NCBI GenBank assembly: GCA_963682055.1
Contig: OY821745.1
Location: forward strand, 18,225,342 to 18,289,341
DNA length: 64,000 bases
Origin: Primula veris
Lineage: Eukaryota; Streptophyta; Magnoliopsida; Ericales; Primulaceae
Reading direction: 5' to 3'
Position numbers and translations under genes: made by a program. This document shows, one piece after another, positions 22,023-33,104 of this stretch; positions within the stretch are counted from its first letter, which is position 1, and the number at the start of each line of letters is the position of its first letter. The notes under the pieces are model-generated. The model ran no database searches, had not been told where the DNA came from, and was given only the letters and a program-made list of their open reading frames with translations.

Positions 22023-22802
22023 TGTGGGTGAATATTTAGACCGAATATTGACTTTTATAACATATATATACTGTTTTTATACATGTAATATATTACAGGG
22101 ACTATCCGTGTAATTTCAGCAAACTATATATCTATTTACAGCATTATTACAGCTTCAGTCCATAATTTCAGACAAGTTTCAGTTTAGTCCTTTAGTAATT
22201 AACATGCACGGTCAATAGTTTCAGCGAATTACAAAACAGTCCTACTGTTTTCAGTTTTTTTTTACAGATTTTATACCACAGATTAATACATGTTTTACAA
22301 TTACATGATTTCCGATTTACAACCCGATTATATGTCTTTTACTGATTTTGTTTGTATAAAAATACAATTTTAGAGTACACTATACATATTACATATAAGT
22401 TGGTTTTTATAGACAGATTGATCATGTTAGACAGTAAAAAAAATCTATCACGCATAGTTTTTTTTTCTTCAACAAATACATGCAATTTGGCTTATTTTGT
22501 TACGATCATATATAGTTATCCATACAAGTAACAAAATCTAATACATATGAATTATATACTACGGAATATTTATCATGTTTTAGTTATCCATAAAATAATA
22601 CGTGCGATCATATATATGGAATAAATTAAGTTTTGAATTCGGTACCTTACGCACGGTATGTTGGTGAAGGTCGATATAGCAAAACCCTAAATAACCGGAT
22701 AAACCTCAAGGTTTATAAATACTCAATATCATTGCGTTTACCCAAAATCTCCAATATCCGCGAGGGTATATCCTATTTTCCGCGAGCAAAGTGCTGATAA
22801 CG
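21091..22802 (-). other. Long noncoding leader of element C
   Basis: The region between the 5' LTR and gag has no long open frame. It aligns with 48430-50424 of element D at many places (for example 21116-21190 with 48468-48545, and 21295-21470 with 48655-48830). The sequence beside the LTR, GTTATCAGCACTTTGC on the minus strand, is the likely primer-binding region. An (AT)n run lies at 21989-22019. Confidence 0.65.
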
Positions 22803-22970
22803 TGTTGTATGACATATTAGCTCGTTATAGATATATATAGAGATATGTATATATATATAGAGAGGTATGAGAAACAGATAATAATAGATGGTAGGGTTAC
22901 ATATGTTAGGAAAGCCCCAAGATAGACCCAATAGAGTAAGGCCCAAGATGACCAATAATATCCTACAACA
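22803..22970 (-). repeat. 5' LTR of copia element C
   Basis: 168 bp, TGTTGT...ACAACA. It has an internal deletion of about 70 bp relative to the 3' LTR, so the two LTRs are no longer equal. Confidence 0.8.
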
Positions 22971-23725
22971 ATATAGCAACTTTTTCTTTCTTTTTAGATT
23001 AGGACAATGTTTTTTCTACAACCTAATTAAGGTCGTAGGGACTTCCACAGTGTACCTTCCACATGTTGTATACTAAATGGTTCAATTATGATAAAGAATC
23101 AGTTATATTTATCTTTCTTTTTTGTCTTTAGTTTTTCATTCACTTCTAGATCAAATATATATAAAAACAAATCTTTTATACAAATGTTTTTATATCAATG
23201 TTTAATTATAAGTTTGGATGTTGATGAGATAGACTATAGGTGTGTGTATTTAATATTTTGTTATGTTTAATATTTTGAGTTTAGCTACTATCATTTTATA
23301 TTACGATATGTACGAGTGTAATTATCATTTACAATCATATTTTTTTTATTATGATAACATTTTTTATGGATAAATAAAACGTTAGTTAACTAAATTATTT
23401 GACATTAGAACAAAATTATAACTTAGCTTCAAATTTACATATTGATTACTTTAATGAGTTGAGCACTTCAAAATAAATTATGTGATTGTATTTATAATAT
23501 GATTATATAAATTAGCTTAATAATTTGAAATAATACAAACATATAATTTATAGGAGTATTATAGTATAGTATTATTTAATTAATTTTGTAGTAATACTAT
23601 TTTGTAATACATCAATAATACAAAATAGTATCTTCACAAGCTAGTCATCTCATTTACAGCCTTAGGTGGGAGTGTATAACATGGTGACATGTAAAATCCA
23701 TGCGTCACTTGTATAAACCATATTA
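22971..23725. other. AT-rich spacer
   Basis: No gene supported. A perfect 13-bp inverted repeat (ATACTATTTTGTA, 12-bp loop) lies at 23594-23631. Confidence 0.5.
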
Positions 23726-23918
23726 CACTACAAAATAATCTTTGATTTAGTGAGAGTCAAAATCTGTCACAAGCCTATCACTAATTTAGAAAGTTGTCAC
23801 AAGCCTGTCATAAATTGACTAAACTGTCACAAAACCGTCACAAAAACCGTCGCTAATAAGCTCGTAACAAAAAATACCGTCACTAATCTCGTCGCTATTT
23901 GGGTATTTGTTTGTAGTG
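23726..23918 (+). mobile_element. CACTA-type MITE, copy 1 (TSD TTA)
   Basis: 193 bp, beginning CACTACAAAATAATC and ending TTTGTTTGTAGTG, flanked by TTA at 23723-23725 and 23919-23921. CACTA termini with a 3-bp target duplication are diagnostic of the En/Spm (CMC) superfamily. The interior has repeated GTCACAA words and no coding capacity. A second copy, in opposite orientation and clearly homologous, is at 54776-54957. Confidence 0.9.
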
Positions 23919-23921
23919 TTA

Positions 23922-24560
23922 TGCATAAGGCTATTAGGGTTAACTAAAACATGATAAAAGGATATTAAAAATAGATCCATTCGCATTTGGAAACCTAATT
24001 CTTCAGGGTAAGAGTGGCGTTTAAACTTCTTCTTCCGGCCTCCCACATTTTCTCCTAAGTCGGGAGCTAGTCTGTCTCTAGGTTTGAATTGCGATCTCAA
24101 TATTTGTGTTGATTCTATATGTTGTCCAATTAATTATTTACTTGAGTCTATATCTATAGTTAATATTTTCAAATTTACATATGGTTTTACACCTTCACAT
24201 TGTTGTAAAACGCTAAAGCATCATTGAAGGCTTTTCAGAAGAGATTTATCGAAGCGTAAGTTTCAATACCAAAAGCGTAAGTTTTAATAGAAAAATGTAA
24301 ATACATAATATGCTTAGTAACTATGATATACATGAAGATAATCGTTCAAAACATTATAAGTAACTAATTTTTGGATATGTTTTTGCATGTTTTGAGTATT
24401 AGATTACTATGAAAGTTAAATTAGTAAATTAGAGATTGGAAGTTTTTCTTTAGTCAATAATAAAGTGGACGGTACAAAGTCCCGTTAGTAAAATACATAT
24501 TAATATATTTATTTATTTTAATAAATTTTGATTAATATAAGTTTATGATAGTGTAAACTA

Positions 24561-24591
<31 letters not shown>

Positions 24592-24637
24592 TCTAATAAA
24601 TTTTGATTAATATTTAAGTTTATGATAGTGTAAACTA

Positions 24638-24672
<35 letters not shown>

Positions 24673-24790
24673 ATTTTTATTATGTTGTAAAATTTATTTT
24701 TAATTTAAGAAAGCATTATTTTGTATATTAAATAATTAAAATGGAAAAAGGAAATAAGTACTATTAAAAAAAAGAGGGAACGCTATCTAA
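23922..24790. other. Spacer with duplicated AT microsatellite, upstream of the acyltransferase gene
   Basis: A minus-strand open frame at 23819-24100 has no recognised relatives and overlaps the MITE, so I do not call it. At 24513-24670 a unit ending in CTATGAATATATAT plus (AT)n is present twice in tandem. Confidence 0.45.
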
Positions 24791-24859
24791 ACCAACTGGA
24801 CACGTGAATAGTTAGTTACTCTTCGATCTCTCTCCCCCTGTCCACCACTGATTAGAGTT

Positions 24860-24899
24860 TAGAGAGAGAGAGAGAGAGAGTGTGTGTGTGTGTGTTTTT
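24860..24899 (+). repeat. (GA)n/(TG)n tract in the presumed 5' UTR
   Basis: AGAGAG and TGTGTG runs lie immediately before the proposed start codon at 24900. Such tracts are common in plant 5' UTRs. Confidence 0.7.
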
Positions 24900-27800
24900 A
24901 TGGCAGTAGCGGTGTCTCCATTTCTCGGTCTATCTCTCTTTCACTTGGTAATCTTACTCACACCTCTTTTCTATCCACATTTCACAGAAACTTTCTGTTT
25001 TAGATTTTGATTGTTGCAAGTATGTGTAATATGTTGTTGTCTAATAAAACAAAACAAAAAACTTCATTTAAAACTCCCCCAATAACATCAAGGTATGAGT
25101 ACTCTTTTTACCAATTCACCTCGATTAAAAAATATTTTGCTAGTTTGCTATTTTTACCAAGCATATATTTTTAATCACTTTGTAGAGTTTTCTTATCTAC
25201 AAAGTGTTTAAGAAAATATCTAATCACTTTGTGAGTAATATTTTGCTATTTTTACCAAGTGTATGCTTTTACCATTGGAACTCGGAAAAGATATTAATTG
25301 GTGTCGATTCATAGCATATTTACCATATTCTGTTTAAACTATCAAAACTATTGGAAATTAGTCTTTGCCTATACCTGTTTATAGATTTTGTAAGAAAATA
25401 GGCTAGATAATATGAGTAGAACTCTTTCTAAGGAAAAAAAAAAATCATATTCTATTATATTGTTAAGCTTTTTCTTGGCTCTTTTCTTTTGATACAAAAT
25501 GAGAGAGTACAACTTAAAGCACATCTAAGAATACTCGTCACTTCTCATACAAAGTAAGTTATTAGATATTTTTCTACACACTTCTACACTTTGTAGGTAA
25601 TTTCTAGATGTATTCTATATACACTCTTGAACTATTCTGGTTATAGATTCTTCTTGAATATCTTTAACAATGTGGTTTATTACAATGTTACATTCTCAAA
25701 CCAATTTTCAACAGCTAGCCTAATTTAGTAACAACACCAAGATATCGAATTCGGGACCTAGAGTTTGGCTTGCCAACTAAAAAGACCATTTAGCATAAAC
25801 GCTGATTTCCTTTTGCGCATAATTCTGAACAAAATACTATTTTCCTCCGTCAAGTGTTGTAAATACCAACCCCTTGCACCTCTCTACGCCCATGGGGACA
25901 ACAAAGCTACTTCGACTATCTAACCAACTTGTTTGACTCCTTTCCAGTACTATAATGGCACATTATTTTGGCTGAATTTATATTTCTTTTATTTTTCTGG
26001 TTTTTATCTTATACAGAGTACCAAATAAATATATCTATTTGTGTGTACAAACTAGATAACATAAACACTTGAAAGACTCACTTCTTAGAAACATTATACC
26101 ATAAACAGCCATGAAACACACTTTTTATATGTAATCCATCTCCAATACAAAATATAAGCTTATGTAACTAAAGATTGAGATGTTATGTAAGATCTCATTT
26201 TCTATTTTGTATCCTACCTACATCCATTTTTAAACTGGTGGTTATGATATAAACAAGCAATTTTTTCAATTCCCCATTTTACTTGATACTGGAGAGTTGT
26301 TTCTGGGTGAAATAATTTCCCTAGGTTTCTAGTAGTATTTTTCCTCTATCCTAATATATATAATCTTGAACGAAAATATCTAGTTTCATGACGACGAGAA
26401 ACAATGGTGTACCTTGAAGTATTTAATGAACTTTCTAGAATTCAAACATAGGCTTTTTGGATCGACAATTATGACATTAAGGAAGATAAATATTTTAATG
26501 GAGTTATTTGCTTGGTTGTTATCTGAACACAGTTTTTCTATCGTTTAGTATTTTTTATGAATAATGTGTACTTTTCCTACATGCCGGCGCCTGATTATAG
26601 TCTCTGTTCTGTCGATGTCTTTAGCTTTAAACATAATATAATGACCTCGGTTAAGGAGTGTTTTGAGGAGTTACATGTCAATAATGATACGTCATGGGAG
26701 TTTAGTGCATTGGTTTGCATATTAGGGGATCAATCCTGCAATTATAAAAGTTATTAACTATACTCCAACAGTATAAAAAGCACCGGTTACATTGGGAAGA
26801 GAGGGGAGAAGAAAATAAAGGTTAATTTTATTATCTAAATTCTGTATTTTCCTTTAAGTTTTACTTTTGATTAGTTTGAAATCAGTATTTTCAATTCTGT
26901 AACATTTCCTTCATCAATTAGTATATAGAAAATTTGCCTTAAAAAGTAATGTTCTCGTGTGGATTGGTTCATATTGTTCTTTTTCCTATTCTATTGTATT
27001 CGAAGTAAGGTGATTCCTTACACATAACTGATAGAATCAAAATAGGTAATACTGTTGTTTAATTGCACGGCACAGACGGAGATACTACATTTTAACATTC
27101 TTACTCGTTGGCAAATCCATCTCAAGTGGCCAATATGTTATGAAGATTGTTACTAAATAATAAATTATTGCATTGAATTGCAGCATCATTCATCTTACAA
27201 ACATATCACCCCGAATTTGTACCACCCGTCAAGAAAGACTTCAATTAAATCACTCTTTAGGGAACCTAAGAAAGCTGGTGTGCCACGAGATGCTGACCTC
27301 TTAATCGGAAATTTTACTTTGACTGGGTCAGAACCAGAGGTGTTCTATAAATATTTCTCAATTTGATTTTTATAAATATGCTGTTCCGCTGCTTATAAAT
27401 TTCTTGCATCCCTTTTCTATCCAGTGTATTCATGCAAACTCAGGAAAGCCTAAACAAATATCAGTTTCAGTGATATCTTCAATCCTAGAAGTTTCTCCAG
27501 AGGACTGGGATGCTTGCAACCTAGACTCTACGGGTCCGGAAAAGTTCAATCCCTTTTTAACACATGGTTTTCTCTCTAGCTTGGAGGAAACAGGTTGTGC
27601 AGTGAAGGTCAGTCACTATAACTTTTCTGCAGTTTGGTAGCTAATTAGCAACATGAGATTCAGCAATTAAACTCATAATGTACATGATTAGAAGATTGTC
27701 TGTCATTTTTTTTGGTCTACAGTTTTACTACCTTTCCCTTTTTGTAAGCCGCGAGCTTCACCTCAGCTCTTTTTGTCTTTTTGTTTATCTATGCTTCGAT

Positions 27801-30800
27801 AGTAAATAGAGTATAGCGCAAGAACTTGGTTGTTTCTTTTTGGGAACTAAACTATGGTATCGCATCTTGTTTGATACTTTTATTTTTTAAACTAACAAGG
27901 ATGTAAGTTAACCAATTTTTCTCTAGATCGATTACCATCCATCCATATAGGATCGGCATCTTGTTTTATACTGAAAATCCCGTTTTATTTCCAATCAAGC
28001 AGGGAGTGTATTGGGCATTATAATTCAGTTACAATTTCACACATTTGGTTCCTATAAGTAAACTTAACAAATTAGATTCTAATTTTTGCTGGCTTTGCTA
28101 TTATTGTAGGAAACAGGATGGTTACCACAGCACATCGTAGCTAGAGACGAGCATGAGAACATATTAGGCGTTTCCCCACTTTACCTTAAAAGGTTAAATT
28201 CTGCATTAGGTTTCTTTGATATAGTTAATGCTCAACATTTAGCAAACCTTCGTACTTGATAAGTACTGGAGTTGTTGCGTGTGGTGAATTTATTTAACCC
28301 TTTGTTTTTGTATTGTAGCCATTCCTACGGTGAATATGTTTTTGACCATTCTTGGGCAGATGCCTACTACAGTTATGGCTCAAGATATTATCCTAAGTTA
28401 CAGAGTTGTGTACCTTTTACGCCGGTAACTGGTCAAAGGATCTTACTACGTGACACCCCATATAAAACGGAAATATTTGACATTATTGTCTCTGCGATGA
28501 TGGCTTTAACTGTGAAGGTATTAAGTGAGCCAGCTATCCATTTACCGTTATTATGTTCCATTAGCTGCTGTTGGCTTGGTTAAGTTGTCGTGTTTGACCT
28601 TTCTTGTTTGAACAGCTTCAGATATCATCATTGCATGTTACTTTTCCATCAGAAAATGAGTGGGTAAAAATGGGGGGAAAAGGTTTCTTGCAGAGGACAG
28701 GAATGCAATATCATTGGATAAATCACAACTATGAGAAGTGCGTTATATATTCTTTTGGCAAAGTTCTTGAGTTCCTCGACATGTTTTCTTAATATAGCGC
28801 TTGGTGTGTTTATCCAATATTCTCTAATATTCCTTCATGCCTTAGTTTTGACGATTTCTTGATGGATATGAAGCAAAATAAAAGAAAGAATATTCGTCAA
28901 GAGCGCAAAAAGGTTAGATTTTTTTCCCTGTGTTGTTATAATATGCTTCCCTTCTTGAACTATAGGATGGATAAACCTGAACAAGCGTGAAGTTTATATT
29001 TAATTATGTATATGTACAACAAGCCTAAAGAGTTTCTACTTCTAAAACATTTGTCTCGGGTAGTGACCACTTGGGTGAGTAATTTTGTCCAAACATATCG
29101 GATGGCGCTAGTCACCGACTTTGTGTTTATGCTGAGGCTCTGGTTGTTTAAAAGGGAAAAAAGGTCCATATCTTTAGGAAAATAGGGGAAATTGATTCAC
29201 CTCAAAATTGGGCGGAAAGCAAATTCCTCCGCAATGGAAAATATACCGTTTTTATGTATACATATACCGTTTCAACTCAAATTCAGAAGATATGTTTTTT
29301 CTTACTTGTATCACTATCTTTGACTTCTGTTATTGTATAATGTGTAAAAAAAATATATTACTTTATTCTACACCCTTTTTCTTTTAATCTTTAATTCATA
29401 CTTTAGAGGAAGAAGTTGTATTAGGATCACTGTAACTTGTTGACAAATAAGTTTTGGAATTTGTAACAAGTTTCGGTAACTGTAATCTAATTCACAAATG
29501 TAGTCCTGCGTAACTCACCAATACTCCAATAGTCATATTAAATAAGATCTTCCAGGAAGAGTAGAATTAGAATTCCTAAGGCTCTGAACTTGTCTTGTTT
29601 TGCTGATTTGTTCACTTCATCAACTGGCATAAAGATCTAAAGATATTCTTTACACATTTTATTTTCTTGTCTATATAGATATATACATTCTTACCCAGTC
29701 TAAATCCCCTATCTGTACATTTCTTCCACAGGTTTCTGCTCAAAATTTGACTATGAAACGCTTGCGAGGATATGAAATCAAGGTAACTATAATAGACCCT
29801 AAAATCTAGAACTACTTATTCTGCATGTCTGAATGTACCTAAGTTTTCTGTCTCATGGAAGTTACTCGAGGAAACGATAGGCTACTTAATTATTTTTATG
29901 TAGGGCTTATTTAGTTGCAACTTGTACGCTCAACTTATTTGCTTTTTCTTATAACTAGGTTGGTTAGCTTTAAAGCTGACGTATTTTGGTTTTCTGGAGA
30001 TTTTTTTCAGTTAACTAAACCTATTTTGATTCTCAGGCTCAATAAACCAGCCTCTTTTTTTTTCTTCTTGAAACTGCAGTGGGATAGACCCTAAATGTTT
30101 AGAAAAACTTTGATTTTCCCAGTATGTGGTCTGTAAAAGGAGAGGGTGACCTTTTCATGAGATCTCATTACATAAGTCTATTCTAAGTACTAGCACCTTT
30201 AGTAAACCTGCCTTTTGTATATTACTATGATACTAAAAGAGTTCTATTGACGACTTTTAGTTTTCTTGTGTTTTGGCAGGCTACACATTGGGATACCTTC
30301 TACAAGTTCTATCGGAATACAACAGATAATAAGTTTGTCTCGTAAATGAAGCTTTTATTTCATTTTCTGGAAAGAGGGAAATGGGATCAACATACAAATA
30401 GTTTTTATCTTATATGTTGGTTGGAGATTTGAAATCAATGGAGCCTTGATGTGGATTAGTAGGCAATTTACAGTTGCACGAAATTTTATTGTCATTAAAA
30501 TCACCACTAGATGTGTAATGGTTTGGAATTTGGTACTACTGTACTACATGATCTTAAAAGCCCTTTTTCCCACAAATCACTATACTGACGGATTACACGA
30601 TGAGAATATAGATATATGTTTTCTAATACTCTCTATTTCCGTATGCAAGTTTCTGCGGAACTATTTGTGAATGGTGGAACCTAAATGGTATTTCTTTCGA
30701 TTGCAGGTGGGGCAGTCCTTATTTGACAAGGGATTTCTTCCACAGAATGGCTTCAAAATTGGGAGATAATGTAATGCTTATTGTTGCTGAAGAAGGAGAT

Positions 30801-31517
30801 AAGATTGTAGCTGGAGCTCTAAATCTTATCGGAGGGGATACTTTATTTGGACGCTTATGGGGTTGTCTCCCAGAAGCTTACTATCCCGGTTTGCATTTTG
30901 AAGCATGTTATTACCAGGTCTGGATTCGATAACTTGTTTTTTTCCAAAAAAGTTCTAGTTTATTTCTTGGTTTACGAACTATGTGCTAAAAACCGAAGAG
31001 ATTGGCAGCATCCGATTAACTGTGGAAGTTTTAATGACCAGAGGAATTTTTTTCATGTGATAATTTGTTTATCCTTTTGATATTGAAGGCGATAGAAGCT
31101 GCTATTGAACTTAATCTTGAGAAAGTGGAGGCAGGAGCTCAGGGTGAGCATAAAATACAACGAGGATATATGCCAGTGACAACGTATAGCTGCCATTATA
31201 TGGTCGATGAACAGTTTAAGAAAGTAATCCAAGACTTCTTGGTCCGCGAAAGGACACAGGTAGGAGAAAATTTGCATGTATACACCTAGTGTGAAAATAT
31301 GTGCACTAAGAAGTAAAAGTTCATAGCAAGCTCTTTCCTTTTGGTGCACAGAGAAGAAATTATCTCAGAATTCTTGTTGTGAACTGTGATAAGTATTATT
31401 GTCTTCACGTTTATATTCACTTGACCAGATTCTTAATTACAATTCTTCAATGTACAGGTAAAGCTTGTCACAGAATTAATACATGATTCTGGTCCATTTA
31501 AAGATGGGGCCAAGTAA
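24900..31517 (+). CDS. FemAB-like / DUF482 acyl-CoA N-acyltransferase-fold protein, 12 exons
   Basis: Exons, all with GT-AG borders and consistent phase: 24900-24947, 27184-27339, 27425-27607, 28110-28192, 28319-28517, 28616-28737, 28846-28912, 29732-29782, 30280-30332, 30707-30917, 31089-31259, 31458-31517. They give 1404 bp, 467 residues plus stop. The protein matches the DUF482 / FemAB-like family (GNAT fold) found in bacteria and in plants: VSPEDWDAC near residue 80, HSYGEYVFDHSWADAY near 158, VTFPSENEW near 230, KRKNIRQERKK near 276, GCLPEAYYPGLHFEACYYQ ending at 391, and GAQGEHKIQRGYMP in exon 11. The substrate in plants is not known. The N-terminus before residue 60 is Ser/His-rich and could be an organelle transit peptide. 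Exon 1 is the least certain part: it is chosen because its ATG follows a GA/TG-rich leader and its donor joins exon 2 in phase. The gene converges on the CLC gene. Confidence 0.85.
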
Positions 31518-33104
31518 CTAAGGTGGTGCAAGTTGCTCAGACTGATTGTGGTGACGAATACAAACTGATTCAAAATGCCGATAATTCTCCACCAAGATGT
31601 GAAGAATTTGCATAACAAATGTAACAGGACGGTCAGGGGTTTGTACGGCACTAGCTTATCAGTTTACCATTGTAAATAGGTTCATTAAAGTAGATTGACG
31701 AAAACTTCTACTGACGTCACGATTAAAGGAACTCTTTGGGGGATTAAATACTAAGTAAAGAGCTGTATAGGCTGTATATAACTTTATGCAACGCAGATAA
31801 TTATGTTGTTGACAAATCGAATAGACAATTATTAATTTTGGTCCAAGTAACCGTTTCGAGCCGGGTGGCTATTTACGGAAAGCTCTCTCCCTGCAGCTTC
31901 GTTTGGTTAGCTGACTCTTAGGTATACTACTTTTAGTTGGTTAAATGTGAAGTAGCTGTGCATCCTATACAGTTCACGTACTCGGAAAAGATGCATTTGT
32001 TTATTTTGTTATTTTATGAGCTATTTTGCATATGGCTCCTGTCTATGTTCTATATAGTTTTATTTTTGTAAATTAATCCCCCGTAAATTCTCTTATACTT
32101 TTATACATAGGCGTTGTTTGTTTGAGGAATAAAAGACATGAGAGATTGGACTTCATATCTCGTGGGTGCAAAGGTGATGTGTTTGTTTGGCCAAATTATT
32201 TGTTTGTGATGAGTTGATGTTGTTCTTAAAAACACCCGCCTCGTGCCGACCCCCAGATTTAAAAACATCTTTTTATATGGTATTCTGATGAAAAAACTTT
32301 AGAAAATTTCAGAAGTTGCAGTAACGGTATTGGTGCAGAGCTGCAACAAGATAAAATCCGATTGCTTTTTATAGCAAATGGTTGAAAAAATTTGGTATTC
32401 TTTGGTACAATCTATTCAAAATTGAATACCCTAAGTTTCTGGAGAAGTATTTATAGTGAAAACAACTTATCAAAGTTTGAAATATTTGAACAAAAATAGG
32501 GAGAGCTAATCAACAAAAATAGATGTTCAAACTATTGCAAACTTTGATGAAGATAGCAAAATTGCAAATGAGATTAATAGGAAGTATGATGAAGATAGCA
32601 AAATTATTGAGATTTCACTGTTGATTTCAAACATAAATCAAATTATCAACCCAAAATATAATTTACATCACATCATGGTCTTCTTATCAGAACCGTGTAT
32701 AAAAAGTATACCATAACAAATGGAATAAAGTAAAAATCAAATACTTTCTGCCACCTTGATGAGCAGGATGTCATGAATCGACTTAATCACATAAAAGTAA
32801 CAAAAATCATTATCATCCGAACCTAAAAAGAAACGATGAATGTAATGGTTTAATACTGAATGATTCATTTAATCGATCTTTAAACAGTACACCTGATTAT
32901 AAAAAAATAGTTTGTTTCTGATAGAATGAAAATCATATATTGCCGTTTTGAGGGGGGGAAAGAGAATTAAATCATTGAATAAAAGCTTTGTATATGGCCT
33001 TCTTTCTCTTCAAACTCACTTGATCAGCCAGGCTTTCATATCCATACCACACTTTTACCAAGTTGAATTGTGGAGCTGACCCCATATCTTTTGTCTAATC
33101 CAAG
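31518..33104. other. Intergenic region between convergent genes (both 3' ends)
   Basis: Contains the 3' UTRs of the acyltransferase (+) and CLC (-) genes and no further gene. Near 32109 the words GGCGTTGTTTGTTTG resemble a PIF/Harbinger terminus, but no partner end was found. Confidence 0.55.

Larger units (their letters stand above)
15856..22970 (-). mobile_element. Copia element C, both LTRs, heavily decayed
   Basis: The flanking LTRs (15856-16089 and 22803-22970) both begin TGTTGT and end ACAACA. A polypurine tract lies inside the left LTR, so the element runs on the minus strand with its 5' LTR at right. It aligns along nearly its whole length with copia element D at 40848-50447. The bases flanking the LTRs (ATAAC and ATATA) match at only three of five positions, so the target duplication is uncertain. 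Confidence 0.85.

Noticed and set aside
15851..22975. 5-bp target duplication of copia element C
   Set aside because: ATAAC and ATATA match at only three positions; not claimed.
23819..24100. 93-codon minus-strand open frame
   Set aside because: Overlaps the CACTA MITE and has no recognised family; the N-terminal half is basic but unsupported.
26557..26757. 66-codon open frame
   Set aside because: Sits in intron 1 of the acyltransferase gene, has no family match, and is not needed for a continuous CDS.
32109..32260. PIF/Harbinger-like end GGCGTTGTTTGTTTG
   Set aside because: No inverse end or TTA/TAA duplication.
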